Shown here piece after piece: positions 32,960 to 43,370 of a stretch of DNA of 60,000 nt. The stretch is from Takakia lepidozioides (Eukaryota; Streptophyta; Takakiopsida; Takakiales; Takakiaceae), in assembly GCA_030704615.1 (NCBI GenBank), contig CM060731.1, forward strand, positions 17,424,001 through 17,484,000, given 5' to 3'. The notes under the pieces were generated by a model, which searched no databases, was not told the origin of the DNA, and saw only the letters and a list, made by a program, of their open reading frames with translations. The translations under genes were made by a program, and so were the position numbers. Positions within the stretch are counted from its first letter, which is position 1, and each line of letters begins with the position of its first letter.

Positions 32960-33800
32960 ATGAGTCAGCACAGGCCGTCCACAGATCAACACGGGCCACC
33001 ACAGACCAGCACAGGCCCACACAGATCACTGGTCACACAGCCGTCACACACAAGCCCACACATGCCATAGCCTGTCACAGAGCCCGTCACATCCCCAAAA
33101 GCCACAGGTCACAACCTGTCACTGCCCTACACAGGTCAACAGGGTCACAGCCCCAAATGCCCAATGTCACAACGACCAGCCTTTCCAAGCCCATCACAAC
33201 CCCAAAGGCACAGCACACGCCTATCACAGCCCTACAACAGGTCACAGGGTCCAGCCCCAAGGCCACAGCCTGTCATAGCCTATCACAGCCCTACACAGAT
33301 CACATGGGTCACATGGGTCATAGCCACAGCCTGTCACATGTCAGAGGGGTCACAGGGCACAGGGCACAGCCTGTCACAGCCCACAGCCCATCACAGCCCC
33401 TCACAGCCCCATCAACAAAGCCCATCACAGCCCCACAGGTCATAGGCACAGCCTGTCCACAAAACCCTACACAGGTCCCAGGTGTCACTACGGCCCTCCA
33501 AAGGCCACAGCCTGTCCACAAGCCCTACACAGGTTAGAGGGGTCACAGGCCCCAAGGCCACCACCTGTCACTAACCTGTCACACAGCCCATCACAGCCCC
33601 ACAGCCACAGGGCACAGCCCTGTCACACCATACACAACCCAACCACCCCACACACGTCACAGGGGTCACACAACCACAGCCTGTCACAGGTCAGAGGGGT
33701 CACGGGCACAAGGGCAACAGCCTGTCACACACCCAACACCACAGCCCCATAGGCCACATGCCACAGCCTGTCACACACAGCCCCTCACAGCCCATCCATG
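32960..33800. repeat. Degenerate minisatellite of CACAGCCTGTCACAG-type units
   Basis: Over 800 bp the sequence is a loose array of CACAGCCTGTCACAG, CCCATCACAGCCCC and GGTCACAGGG phrases of 10-30 bp with no fixed period. The several open frames across it are artefacts of this low-complexity composition. It lies between the two head-to-head retrotransposons, in what may be the long leader of element B. Confidence 0.85.
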
Positions 33801-34259
33801 GCCACTCTGGCAGTTTTAGCCATTTCTCCAAGGTTTTAGCCACACCACGCTAGGGTTTGTGTCTCTTGGACTCTATAGCTCTTTTGCAACACCGTGCTAT
33901 GGCGGCTGTGAAGAAATCAGCAAGGTATTTCTTGCTCTTTCGGCTCCCACACACACCCTAAACCCTAAGCCATGAGGAAGATGGTTGCCACAAACCAAGC
34001 CTTCTTTCTCACTTAGACCCCCCAAACACGCCACCAAACTCAATGGCAAACAACCAAGCCTGGTTTCCAGCCCTTGTGAGCACTCATTCAAGCGTTTTCC
34101 CTTGGCCATAACATCTGTTTTAGAGCCTATTCCAGCCCCCTACATCTGCCACTTCAGAGCCATGCTCTTCTAGCTTGAGGTTGAACCCCAACTAAGAACA
34201 TGCTCTACAAGTGTCCGACTGTCACATAAGACGCTCAGCCCCTTACCTTCTCTCTCTAG

Positions 34260-34665
34260 TCTCTAAGCTTGAAAACAAAGCCCAATGGACTGAAGGCATA
34301 CTCCACACATGCCCCACTCTCACCACAAGAGAATCAGCCTCTTTGCTTCCTTTCTTGCACCCACCAACCTGAAAATACAAGCTTCAAGCGGGCTGAAAGC
34401 ATGCTCCACACATGCCCTACAGGGAAACCAACCATTCCTTTCTTTCTTGGCACTCCCAAACCTGAAAGTACAAGCCTTCAACAGGCTGAAAACATGCTCC
34501 ACACATGCATTGCCCTCACATAAGGGAAGTCAGCCCTTCCCTCTTCCTTGCTTGCCCTCCAAGCTTGAAGATGGAAGCTTCAATGAGCTGAATACATGCT
34601 CCACATATGCAACCTCTTCCACAAGAGGTATCAGCAACCCTATCTTGGCTCCTTGATGCTCTCTA
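34260..34665. repeat. Tandem repeat, about 105-bp unit, about four copies
   Basis: Units share CTGAA(A/G).TACAAGCTTCAA, GGGCTGAAAGCATGCTCCAC, ACATGCCCT and a CTTTCTTGGCACTCCCAA-like end, at about 34260, 34365, 34470 and 34565. A more diverged fifth phrase (CTCAACATACTCCACAAAG) follows near 34892. No gene is apparent. Confidence 0.75.
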
Positions 34666-35339
34666 AGACAAGACTAAGCCTCCACAGCCTTTGCCAAGCT
34701 CTTGAAAACCTAAGGCTTACATTTCCAGTCACAAGACACTCCTCTTGTGGTGCAAGAGCTCTTCTTCCAAGCTCTGAAACCCTAGGTGGCACATTCCATG
34801 GCCTTGCCGCACCTCTTAGCTCCTGTTCCAGCCCTGCTCTTGCCATGACAAGAGCCCTCTCATGTTGAAGCTCGAGATTGAAAAAACCCATCTCAACATA
34901 CTCCACAAAGTGCACTGATTTGCCCCAAGCCAAATCAACCCTTTCGCTTGTCTTGCAATCCTTCACACAATGAAAGCTCGCATTCCCAAGTCCAGTTCTC
35001 AGCTTTGCCACCAAAGCCACTATAACCTGCTCTTGACTGGTCCTCTTCCCAATCGTGCTTGCTCATGCATGTACACAATCTGAAACCATCGAGGTGCTCT
35101 GGAATTACCTGCAGCATGGTGCTTTCATCTCTGAAGCTGACGATTGAATGCCAAGGTCTACCACCTCGTAACCCACATCGCCTCCGCTTCTAACACCAAG
35201 AGCTCCACGGTGCTCCTTGCATAACACCTTGTTTCTCTCATTCTCAAGAAAAACCACAAGTGCTACAAATAACTCGTATGCTGGCACTCCCGATACGAGC
35301 TCATCTTTTCTCGAGTGATCAAGAAGAAGAATACAGCAC

Positions 35340-35652
35340 AAGCTCACAAAGCTGAAGCATAAAACTCATGCATATATAAACTCATCACTCAAATACAAGT
35401 CAAGCCACGTGCACCCCACACATGGTGAATCCACACTTACGGCGTCATAGCTAGGCGCGGCGAGGCCAACTCGAGAAAAATGAGCCTCCCTTCCCGATCA
35501 CCTTCCCTCCCGCGCTTGTCCGTGAAGATAACCACTCCAGGGCCTAAATCTGCCTTGACCCCTGATTGACACTTGGGCCAATCCCAAATATCAATATGTA
35601 AAAGCTAGCTATTTCCTAGCTAGTTTCACACTAGTGGTAAAATAACTTGACA
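35340..35652 (-). mobile_element. LTR of the B/C retrotransposon family, minus strand
   Basis: On the minus strand it starts TGTCAAGTTA at 35652, then GTGTGAAACTAGCTAGGAAA, GGTTATCTTCACGGACAAG, CTCGAGTTGGCCT and TATTTGAGTGATGAG, with a TATATA box near 35370. The same landmarks in the same order occur on the plus strand at 43459-43813. It lies 3' of element C's start and in the right direction to be the 5' LTR of element B, with an unusually long leader. Its inner end and primer-binding site are not defined. Confidence 0.55.
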
Positions 35653-35954
35653 AGTTCTTGCGATTGATGCAGGTGCAGGTGCCCTTAGCCATTGGGACAT
35701 GACAATTTAAGCCGCAACAGGTGCCCACCCGTGTCACTGTTGGAGTTAGCTATAAGCCTTATGTGTCCACGTGGACATGTTTGGATAACAACGGGCATCA
35801 TGGAGTTGCCAGAGGGTTCAGAAGGATAGACCAACACTAGCACCAGTACTGTCAGTGGGTTCACGAGGCGAGGTGTTCGGTTCAGACCACCTTCACCCAC
35901 ACCTTCATCTGGTGCAGAAGTCTGACATAAGACTCGGATGCTTCATCACCAAGT

Positions 35955-36870
35955 GTGCAGTTTCATTTGCCATTGTTGTGGGACGACATGGAAGAGATGT
36001 ATGGAGCTACCAAGGGGCCTCGCAGGTACTCTGGAGCTATGGGCACAATCGAGCTGGATGACTTTATCCAGGAGTTCGATAGCTGGTGTGATTTGCAGCA
36101 GATGCGCAATCCACAGCTGTTCACCCCATTCATGGCGTGGAAGGGGACTGGTTCCAGCATTTGGAAGGCCTGCTTATGGACGATTACCACAAGTTCAGGC
36201 GAGGACATGAAGCAGGGATTGAGGAATGGAGGATGTATTGGTCACCTGACTACGTCTCCATTACTCGAGGACGACGCGACCAGCAGCTGTATCAGCAAAC
36301 AAATCTCTAACTGCAATCACTAGTAGTGGGACAAGTGGTACAGGTTCTGGGAAATCCACTCAAGCTCCTGTTGCAACACCAGCACTCGTTCTTGTCCTCA
36401 ACCCAGTGGTGGAGTTTTTCCAGGAGTTAAGGAGGAACTACTAAGGAGTACGGACAAGAACTGCGAAGTTTGCAAAGACTTCCAGCGCAAATCCAGTGAG
36501 AGCTTGCAAAGAGGCCTACACTCGTATGAGCGCTCTGATAAGTGTGACCCAAGGGGTTACTGAAGCTCAGCAGTCCAGTTCTGGTATGGAATTTGGACAA
36601 GGAGCTTAGGAGAAGGGTGCTGGATGCAACCCTGTTACAAGCGTCCCAACCCACATTAGCAGATATGTTTCTGCTGGCTGAGCGGATTGAGCTGAACATG
36701 GTGGATGAGCAAGTTGTTACCATTGGATTTGGCAAGGACATACCTGCACGAGACGCCGCTGCTAGCCAACAGGCACAAGGGACTGCCCAACAGCATGGTC
36801 AGGGGGGCAAGGTTGCCCACCCCAAATTCCATGGAGCTTACAGGGACCTCAAGTGTAAAGTCTAATGCTT
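35955..36870 (+). pseudogene. Retrotransposon gag, element C
   Basis: The N-terminal frame reads MEEMYGATKGPRRYSGAMG, then FIQEFDSWCDLQQMRNPQL and TPFMAWKG; after frameshifts the C-terminal capsid reads DKELRRRVLDATLLQASQP and MFLLAERIELNMVDEQVV. The match to element B gag is close along the whole length. It forms the particle shell in a live element. Frameshifts near 36150 and 36440-36590 break it. Confidence 0.8.
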
Positions 36871-36879
36871 CTTTTGCAG

Positions 36880-37060
36880 GCCAACAGCATAGGGGTGGTA
36901 TGTTGGACATGTGGAGGACCCCATGTCAAGAAAGATTGCCCAGAGAGTGGCAAAGGGTTGGCACAATCACAGCCTGCACGGTTGCAATGTGGGCATTGTG
37001 GCAAGTATGGGCATGAAGTTATGACTTGCACCCAGTGTTATGACTTGCCACCTGAGTTGT
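36880..37060 (+). pseudogene. Zinc knuckles of element C
   Basis: Two motifs are intact in one frame: CWTCGGPHVKKDC (CX2CX3HX4C, one residue shorter than usual) and CGHCGKYGHEVMTC (CX2CX4HX4C). They would bind element RNA. Element B keeps the first but has lost two cysteines of the second. Confidence 0.85.
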
Positions 37061-37982
37061 TGCGAGGCCAGTTCCAAGGGAACAATGATGGCCGAACGCG
37101 AGGTGGAGCACCTTAGAGAGGACGAGGTGGTCAGGCACAAGGTGCAAGACGAGGGCAAGCATAGTATGGCCAAGGACGTGGAGGTCAGGGCGTTGATGAA
37201 GGCATGGCCCACCGGCTTCAGCACTAGAGCAGGGCTTGCTGCCGATGACCACAGCTCAGGTGGGTACCAGCTCCAAGACTGAGGGTCCCCTCCTGTTCTT
37301 CCTCAGCAGTGTCATCCTGACGGAGGAGACATGGGAGACATGGGTTTCATGTGTGGGGCAGCACTATCACTAGTGCAGGTGGAGTTTGCCGCAGCCGTCA
37401 TTCAAGAAGCAGCACGAATTCCTGAGCCACGAGGTGCAGAGGTGGAGTTGGATCCACAGCATGGGGAGGCAAGCCGTCAGACTAGGTTGCCTCAATCATT
37501 CATCTGGCGGAGACAGTGTCGACATCATCCATGGCACCTAGTTCTCTCGCCCGACGGATACCGAAGAAGCAAGAGGCCGTTATTGCGCCATTGGGGAGAC
37601 TACACGTGACAGCACTGACACATGCCTGGCCAAGGCTAGTGCAAGCCATGTTGTTGTTGTTGACGGCCACCTCTGTTTGTCCAGTCCCCACTGTTGTCGG
37701 CAACCATGATTGCGATGCCGAGGGTAATACCAGCTGCAGTGTTCAGACTAGCAGCACCACTCTGTGAGAGTGGGGAGGTCACTTCATCTTCCACGGAGTT
37801 AGTGAAATGTGTAGTGGCAGAGGGATCCTCGGATTTGAGGGTCAAGACTGCCACTGCTGTGCCATGGCAAACTGCAGCTGCCAGTTTGACGGGCTGCCAG
37901 CTAGGTCAACATTTGAGCGCGCCATGGTTTACCCTGGAGTTTGTCTTGTTAGATCAACCATGATGACATTTTCTCTTTGAGT

Positions 37983-38320
37983 AGACCGGCAGGCAAGAGG
38001 TACCGGCCACTCGGGGGTCTTGTTGAACTCGGGAGCTCAGCCATTGATATTGGGCAGGAACTGCTATTGTAGGTTTTGGCCCTCACGGAAGCGGATATGG
38101 AGCCCTGTCCTTTCCAGATACATATTTCTCTGGGAGGATCATAGCAGGCTCGGGGCATGACACGACATGAGTTGGCCATTAGACTACAGCCGGATCATCC
38201 TATAGATGGCTCAGTGATGCGAGCCAAGGCCATTGTGACAGACGCGGTCCTCTTACCGCTGTCCTCGTGGGTGGGCAGTGTTGTATCCCATGGGCTTCAT
38301 GCACCCTGGATTTTTGGAAG
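37983..38320 (+). pseudogene. Aspartic protease of element C, catalytic Asp lost
   Basis: The active-site loop reads VLLNSGAQPLILGR near 38012-38053; element B has VLLDSG, so the catalytic Asp is Asn here (GAC to AAC). Frameshifts follow, then MGFMHPGF near the end. The domain would cut Gag-Pol in a live element; this copy could not. Confidence 0.8.
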
Positions 38321-38739
38321 AGTCAGCATCCTACAGGCCACTGGATGGCAGTCAGGGATGGTCGTCGTGTACAGCTCCCTGTGTGATATCATTGGGGGTG
38401 TTGCTGTGCCCAGCGGGGCAAGATGCAAACCTAGCCCCTTCACAGCTGCAGTTAGTTGGCCTGGAGAGTTGCTGGAGGGCAATGCCTATGCAGAGAATGT
38501 GCCACCTCCAACAGAGCAGGATGACATGCATGGTACGGCGGAGTTTCTTCCATGGTTGCTCACACTCCATTGTGGGGTATGAGCAAGGATTGCAGCAGGC
38601 TGCTGATAGAACGGTGCATCAAGCCTGGGTAGAGACCTTTGTACAATCAGGAGAGGAGGAGAGTGCGGTGATTGCACCGGGACCACCTCAGTTGTCGCCA
38701 TTGGACACCACACCTCTTGTGTGGCAGTGCCCGGATGAA

Positions 38740-39695
38740 GACATATGCTTTCTGAACTTGTTTGGCGGGATCAAGCACTGTTGGCTGCAGTGCTGCAAAG
38801 GCAGGTGTACGAGTTCGACGTTACCTATATGTGGAGAGGGATTAGATGGCACGACGCGTCTCACTGCGCCATGTTGCTGAGTTGGTGCAGCAGTACGCTG
38901 ATTTGTTGTCATTGTCTGCAGTTTGTGGATACCAACAAGCCTTGCCAGCAGACATCTCTTTGCTAGGGGTGCATGATTTGGAGCGGGTTGGCTCTATTCA
39001 CTTGGTAGTGGCAGGTTGGCCGTGCCAAGGGCATTCATCAGCCGGGCATGACAAGGGGTTACAAGACTCAAGGTCACCCCTGTTTTGGGAGATGTTGAAG
39101 GTCCTGCGCTATGTACAGCTTCGGCATACAGACTCTCCGGCATATATCTTGGAGAATGTGCCATTGATGGGTGATTCTCGGGCCAAGGTGATGGCCAGTG
39201 TGCATCAAGTGCGGTCTTGGCTTGGTTAGCAGTGTTGCTGTTGCAGCTCAGTGGGGTCACGAACTCATCGCCCACGACTATGGTGGACCAACTTGATGCC
39301 ACATGCACTGCTCAAGCGTGCATTTGATGGGGTGCAACGGCCACCAAACCTCACGGTGGATAGCATTTTGGATATATGGAGGCAGTCTCAGCGTGTGAGA
39401 CATGATGATCGATCACCTTTGGCAGTGGTCAATAAGGTGGGCCACCCATGAGCAGCATTGCCTACATTGCTCAGCTTTCTAGGATCTCATGCTTTCCGGG
39501 ATGGTAGACCTGGCCTCTTGTAGGATAGCCAGTTGCACAGTTAGTGGAGCCCAATGCTGACGAGTGCGAGCGGACGATGGATTTTTACCCTGGTACCCAC
39601 GGCGTTGCCATCTCTTTCTCTGTCTTCATCATCACATCGTCAGTTGTTGGGGCAAGCAATGGATCTCATTGCTTGACTTGGATTATCAGCTTGGC
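38740..39695 (+). pseudogene. C5 cytosine DNA methyltransferase carried by element C
   Basis: Motif I LNLFGGI lies at 38752-38772. After a frameshift, ALLAAVLQRQVYEF and ARRVSLRHVAELVQQYADLL continue the fold. Motif IV is VVAGWPCQGHSSAG, with the catalytic Cys codon at 39023-39025; DSRSPLFWEMLKVLRYVQL follows; motif VI is ILENVPLMG (39152-39160 for ENV). A stop at 39227 and another frame lead to motif VIII RPRLWWTNL (39269-39295). The motif IX/X tail (EPNADE..RTM.F, then CLTWIISL) ends near 39695. These enzymes flip out cytosine and methylate C5 using S-adenosylmethionine. All key motifs are recognisable, spaced as in a single enzyme of about 310 residues, between protease and reverse transcriptase. 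Retrotransposons with such enzymes are known from dinoflagellates and charophyte algae. PCQ resembles MET1/CMT types, while RxRLWWTNL recalls DNMT3/DRM types; I cannot assign the subfamily. Confidence 0.85.
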
Positions 39696-40239
39696 TATGG
39701 CTGACAGCGCAGCGAGTACGGAGTACACTTCCCTTGATGGTCTCTCTGCCTACCGAGATGGTACAGGCAACAAGTGGGGGCGAATAGGTGAGGACCACGA
39801 GGTGCAGGCCGCATCCATGGCACACGTGAGAGGTGCTCGAGGTTCAAAGGGAGTGGGCAGCCAAGGCGGCGGTGATGGATGAGGTTGGGGATTTTTCTCG
39901 GGTTGAGGAGTCATCAAGGATAGATGATGGGGCATGATGAGGCATTGTCACTGACAGAGCAGGCAGTGGTCACTGCTCAAGAGGTTGCAGCAATTGCAAC
40001 CACGGGACGCGTCTCTACCTCTAAGCCTGCTGGACTCAAGGTTACAGTCATCGGAGGACAACTATGAGCCTGATGTTGGACCCATAGTCCACCGGAGGAG
40101 AGAGACGATGCCTACGGAGTTCTTGGGGCTTACATGAACTAACTGATTGGTTGCCTTCAGTTTGAAGGACTTGGAGCACTGAAGGGTCAAGAGATTCACA
40201 TTGAATTGGCCACTGACACGCCAATCTTTCGGAGACCCT

Positions 40240-40960
40240 ATAGATACAGTGACATGGAGAGGTCCTTGATTCAGATGAGGACTCGGGACCGCTAGGAGGC
40301 TGGTTTGGTGGAGCTTATCTGGTGGAGAGTATGCTTCAAGCCACAGTGATGCTAGCCAAGAAGATGTCTATGGCAATTGGACGGAGAGACGTATGTGCGG
40401 TGATTACCGGCCTGTAAATCGTCAGACCAAGTCTGATAGGTATGCCATGCCAACACCAGAGGAGATCTTTGATGCCATTGGGCATGCCAAGGTCTTTAGC
40501 ATTTTGGATTTACAATCCGGATATCACTAGTTGCCGATCAAGGAGGCGGATAAGCAGAAAACGACATTCTGGGGGATCAATGAGCATGGGAAGGATTGCC
40601 TATACCAGTGGCGGTTCTTACCATTTGGGCTTAAGAACGCTCCTACAGAGTTTCAGAGAGTCATGGACAGGATTCTAGCAGGGGTGGAGTTTGCTCGGTG
40701 CTACATAGATGACATCATCATCTTTAGTGCAACGATGGAAGAGCATGAGAGACACCTTTAGGTGGTATTTGAGCGCCTGAGGGCACACGGATTGAAGTTA
40801 CATCCGGGGAAGTGTAAGTTTTTCCACAACCAAATTCAGTATCTGGGTCACATGATATATCCTAGAGGATTGGGGGTACAGCAGACTAAGGTAGAGGCCA
40901 TTGCACAGATTCCACGCCCCACAGATGTGAGCCGAGTTTGAGCTTTCATGGGGTTGACAA
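40240..40960 (+). pseudogene. Reverse transcriptase of element C
   Basis: The core reads FSILDLQSGYH, TAG, LPIKEADKQKTTFWG, then YQWRFLPFGLKNAPTEFQRV and the catalytic YIDDIIIFS, followed by HPGKCKFFHNQIQYLGH. These are the palm and thumb motifs of gypsy RT. Stops sit where relatives have Gln (GYH*LPI; HL*VVF), which fits CAG to TAG change. The upstream finger region (40250-40430) is further decayed. Element B lacks most of this domain by a 632-bp deletion. Confidence 0.9.
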
Positions 40961-41026
40961 ACTATTATAGACGGGTTTGTCAAGGGATTTAGTGCCATTT
41001 CAAAGGCTCTGACCAAGCTGACCAAG

Positions 41027-41512
41027 GTGGACCAGGAGTGGCAGTGGGAAGATGAGCAAGAACAAGTTTTTCAAGAGCTCAAGGCGAGGTTGACCTCGGC
41101 GCCCATCTTGAGACGACCTATTAGGGGGCATCCTTTTCAGCTACATACAGATTGGAGCATGCTGGGGCTTGGAGCGATGCTCACACAGGTAGAGTTTGTA
41201 GTGGCTTATGTTAGCCGCTCGAACAACGCTGTAGAGGCTAAGTATAACTCATATGAGGGAGATTGCTTAGCTGCAGTGTGGGCCGTGGCACACTTCAGGT
41301 GCTATCTATACGACAATATCTTCACCCATGTCACGGATCACCAGCCACTCAAGTGGTTGATGGAGTCAGACAAGCTTACAGAAAAGCTTGTACGGTGGGC
41401 ACTCATACTCCAGGAATATGACTTTCAGGTGGTACATCGACCCGGTCTAGTCAATAGGGATGCAGATGGGTTGAGTCGCAATCCATGCACGAGCCAGCAG
41501 GATGACACTTGA
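41027..41512 (+). pseudogene. RNase H domain of element C
   Basis: One open frame of 161 aa, from QEWQWEDEQEQVFQELKARL to HRPGLVNRDADGLSRNP, covers the RT connection, RNase H and the DADGLSR end typical of gypsy pol. Catalytic D (LHTDWS), E (YEGDCLA region) and D (VTDHQPL, NRDADGLS) are seen. A short deletion has removed DDEGRE-like residues present in B after LTQV. Confidence 0.9.
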
Positions 41513-41827
41513 GCTCGGTGGCATGGTGAGACGGATGAGGAGATGGTGCCCGGATGGCATGCATCTGCATTTCTGTGTATCTTGGCAGCGGAAAGCCAGG
41601 TTGGACCTACAACAGGAATGACTGTAGACCGAGTGTCTGAGGACCCTGAGGCCAGCAATGAGCAAGGTGGCGCCAAAGATATACATGAGGATTCAGTTGT
41701 GTTGGACTACCTCCGCACTGGAGACACGGCAGCCACTGTGACTGCCAATGAGAGGGATCGGATCCTACAACGAGCCAAGAGGTTCAAGTGGGAGGGGACA
41801 TACCTGCTCCGAGTGTAGGAGGATGGT

Positions 41828-42640
41828 CGAGTGAGGATTGTGCCTCACCCAACACAGCGGGCACGGTTAGTGCGGCATGCCCATGAGGAGTTGGGGCATT
41901 TTGGGGTGCGACGCACTCATAGTCTACTACAGGGGCAGTATTGGTGGCGTGGTATGCACACAGAGGTGCAACAATTTGTGGCTAGGTGCATGGTGTGTGA
42001 CAGGGTGTGTGCTTCATTCAATGCCCCTACACCACAATTGCACCCTCTTCCGATCATGGGATTAGGCTACAGGTGGAGTTTTGACTTCGCAGGGCCATTG
42101 CCACTGACCATGCCCCACAACAAGTACGTGTTGATGATGGTGGAGCACTTCTCCAAGTGGATCGAGTTGGTTCCATTGCCTGATAAGGCTAGTGAGGGAG
42201 CTGCGTATACATTCTTGGATCGTGTACTTAGCCGATTCGGTGCTCCAGCTGAGGTACTCACGGATCAAGGGAGAGAGTTCTTGGGGGAGTTTCAGGCGTT
42301 GTGTGACAAGGCCTTGATAGACCACCGCACCACTTCTCGAGATCATCCTGAGGCTGAGGGCTTGGCAGATAGGGTTGTGCAAACGATTAAGAGGGGTTTG
42401 CGCAAGTATGGCTTGCATAAGGGACACCTTGGAGATTGGGACCTTCAGCTATCCTGGTTAGCCATGGGCTACAGGTTCAGAAAGCAAGCATCACTTGCCT
42501 CGTTCTCGCCTTATTTCCTTCTCTTTGGCCGAGAGCCAAATTTGTCCGTGTCTTTTCGCAAAGAGGCTGCAGTAGTCCTCAATCTTGACGATCCGGACGT
42601 ATGGGCACGTGCATGTGGTCAGCACGCGAGTTGTTCAAGA
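41828..42640 (+). pseudogene. Integrase of element C
   Basis: The zinc-binding HHCC part reads HAHEELGHFGVRR and CMVCDRV. The catalytic core has YRWSFDFAGPLP (first Asp), EVLTDQGREF (second Asp) and HPEAEGLADRVVQTIKRGL, where relatives have ER and this copy has DR, so the third acidic residue is Asp in place of Glu. The reading runs from 41831 to about 42640 and then shifts frame into the C-terminal tail (42601-43122). It would insert the cDNA copy into the host genome. Confidence 0.88.
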
Positions 42641-43122
42641 AAGTCATGCCCATGGATTTCGAGAATCTTGCCATTGCACAACATCGTGATACGTTGAAGT
42701 ATGCTATTATACGTGGTGGGGGCTATTGTCCTGGGATTCGGAGATTTCACCCTAGTGACTATGTTTATCTGCAGCAGACTGCTCCAACGACCCTGGATGT
42801 GACTGCAGGAAGTGTTATTTTGAGGGTTCAAGAGGTATTGCCCTCAGGCGTCCTGATCTTAGAGGGTCGGGATGGCATGACTTGGAAGGACCATGTACGT
42901 AATTGCGCGCCATGTCACCTTCCGAATGTCGATGGCAGGATTGACCCCAACCTGGCAGTGGTACCTGCAAGTTTGAGGTGCATGTTGTGTGGGTCTGCTA
43001 GAGGGGCAGCCACCATGCTGGTGTGTGGTCGATGCTCTAGAGGTTGGCATATGGGATGCTTGACTCCACCTCTTGAGATGGTTCCTGATGGGGATTCGTT
43101 ATGTCCGCATTGCATTGGATAG
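42601..43122 (+). pseudogene. Integrase C-terminal tail with PHD finger, element C
   Basis: The tail reads FHPSDYVYLQQ, then GSVILRVQEVLPSGVLILEG, the SH3-like end of many gypsy integrases. A PHD finger follows at 42979-43113: CMLCG, MLVCGRCSRGWHMGC, LTPPLEMVPDGDSLCPHC. The eight zinc ligands (C4HC3) are all in place. PHD fingers usually read histone H3 tails; here the domain sits where chromoviruses carry a chromodomain, so it may guide integration to marked chromatin (inference). The frame ends at TAG 43120-43122. A second decayed copy of tail plus PHD lies at 45915-46690. Confidence 0.88.
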
Positions 43123-43370
43123 TGGGAGTGGATACAACCATGGAATGCTAACAAGAAATGCAAGGCCAAGTTACTAGGAGACCAACACACGAGATCCTGG
43201 CTCAAGTTCATAGATTGCAAGATGGCGATGGGCTACTCTTGTACCCGGCCTCTTGGTCTATAGAGTTTGAGTACAATAGGGACAGTGATAGAGGACTTAG
43301 TACGGTTGTGGCTATTACATCTTGTAGCTATCTGGAGTTAGAGTGACCTAACCACCAGCTAGGGGGGCGA

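Larger units (their letters stand above)
35850..43370 (+). mobile_element. Ty3/gypsy retrotransposon C with DNA methyltransferase and PHD finger
   Basis: About 7.5 kb of plus-strand polyprotein remains. The order is gag (35955-36870), zinc knuckles (36880-37060), protease (37983-38320), C5 methyltransferase (38740-39695), reverse transcriptase (40240-40960), RNase H (41027-41512), integrase (41828-42640) and an integrase tail with PHD finger (to 43119). A purine-rich AGCTAGGGGGGCGA just before 43371 looks like the polypurine tract next to a 3' LTR. Numerous stops (many TAG where the family has Gln) and frameshifts make it dead. Gag to RNase H is matched in reverse orientation by element B. 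Pol order with RNase H before integrase places it in Ty3/gypsy. No 5' LTR was found in this direction. Confidence 0.88.

Noticed and set aside
33157-33537. 126-aa open frame and its overlapping partners
   Set aside because: They lie wholly inside the CACAGCC minisatellite and encode only its repeat.
32960-33800. CRISPR-like repeat array
   Set aside because: Repeats are degenerate with no constant spacing, and the genome is a plant.
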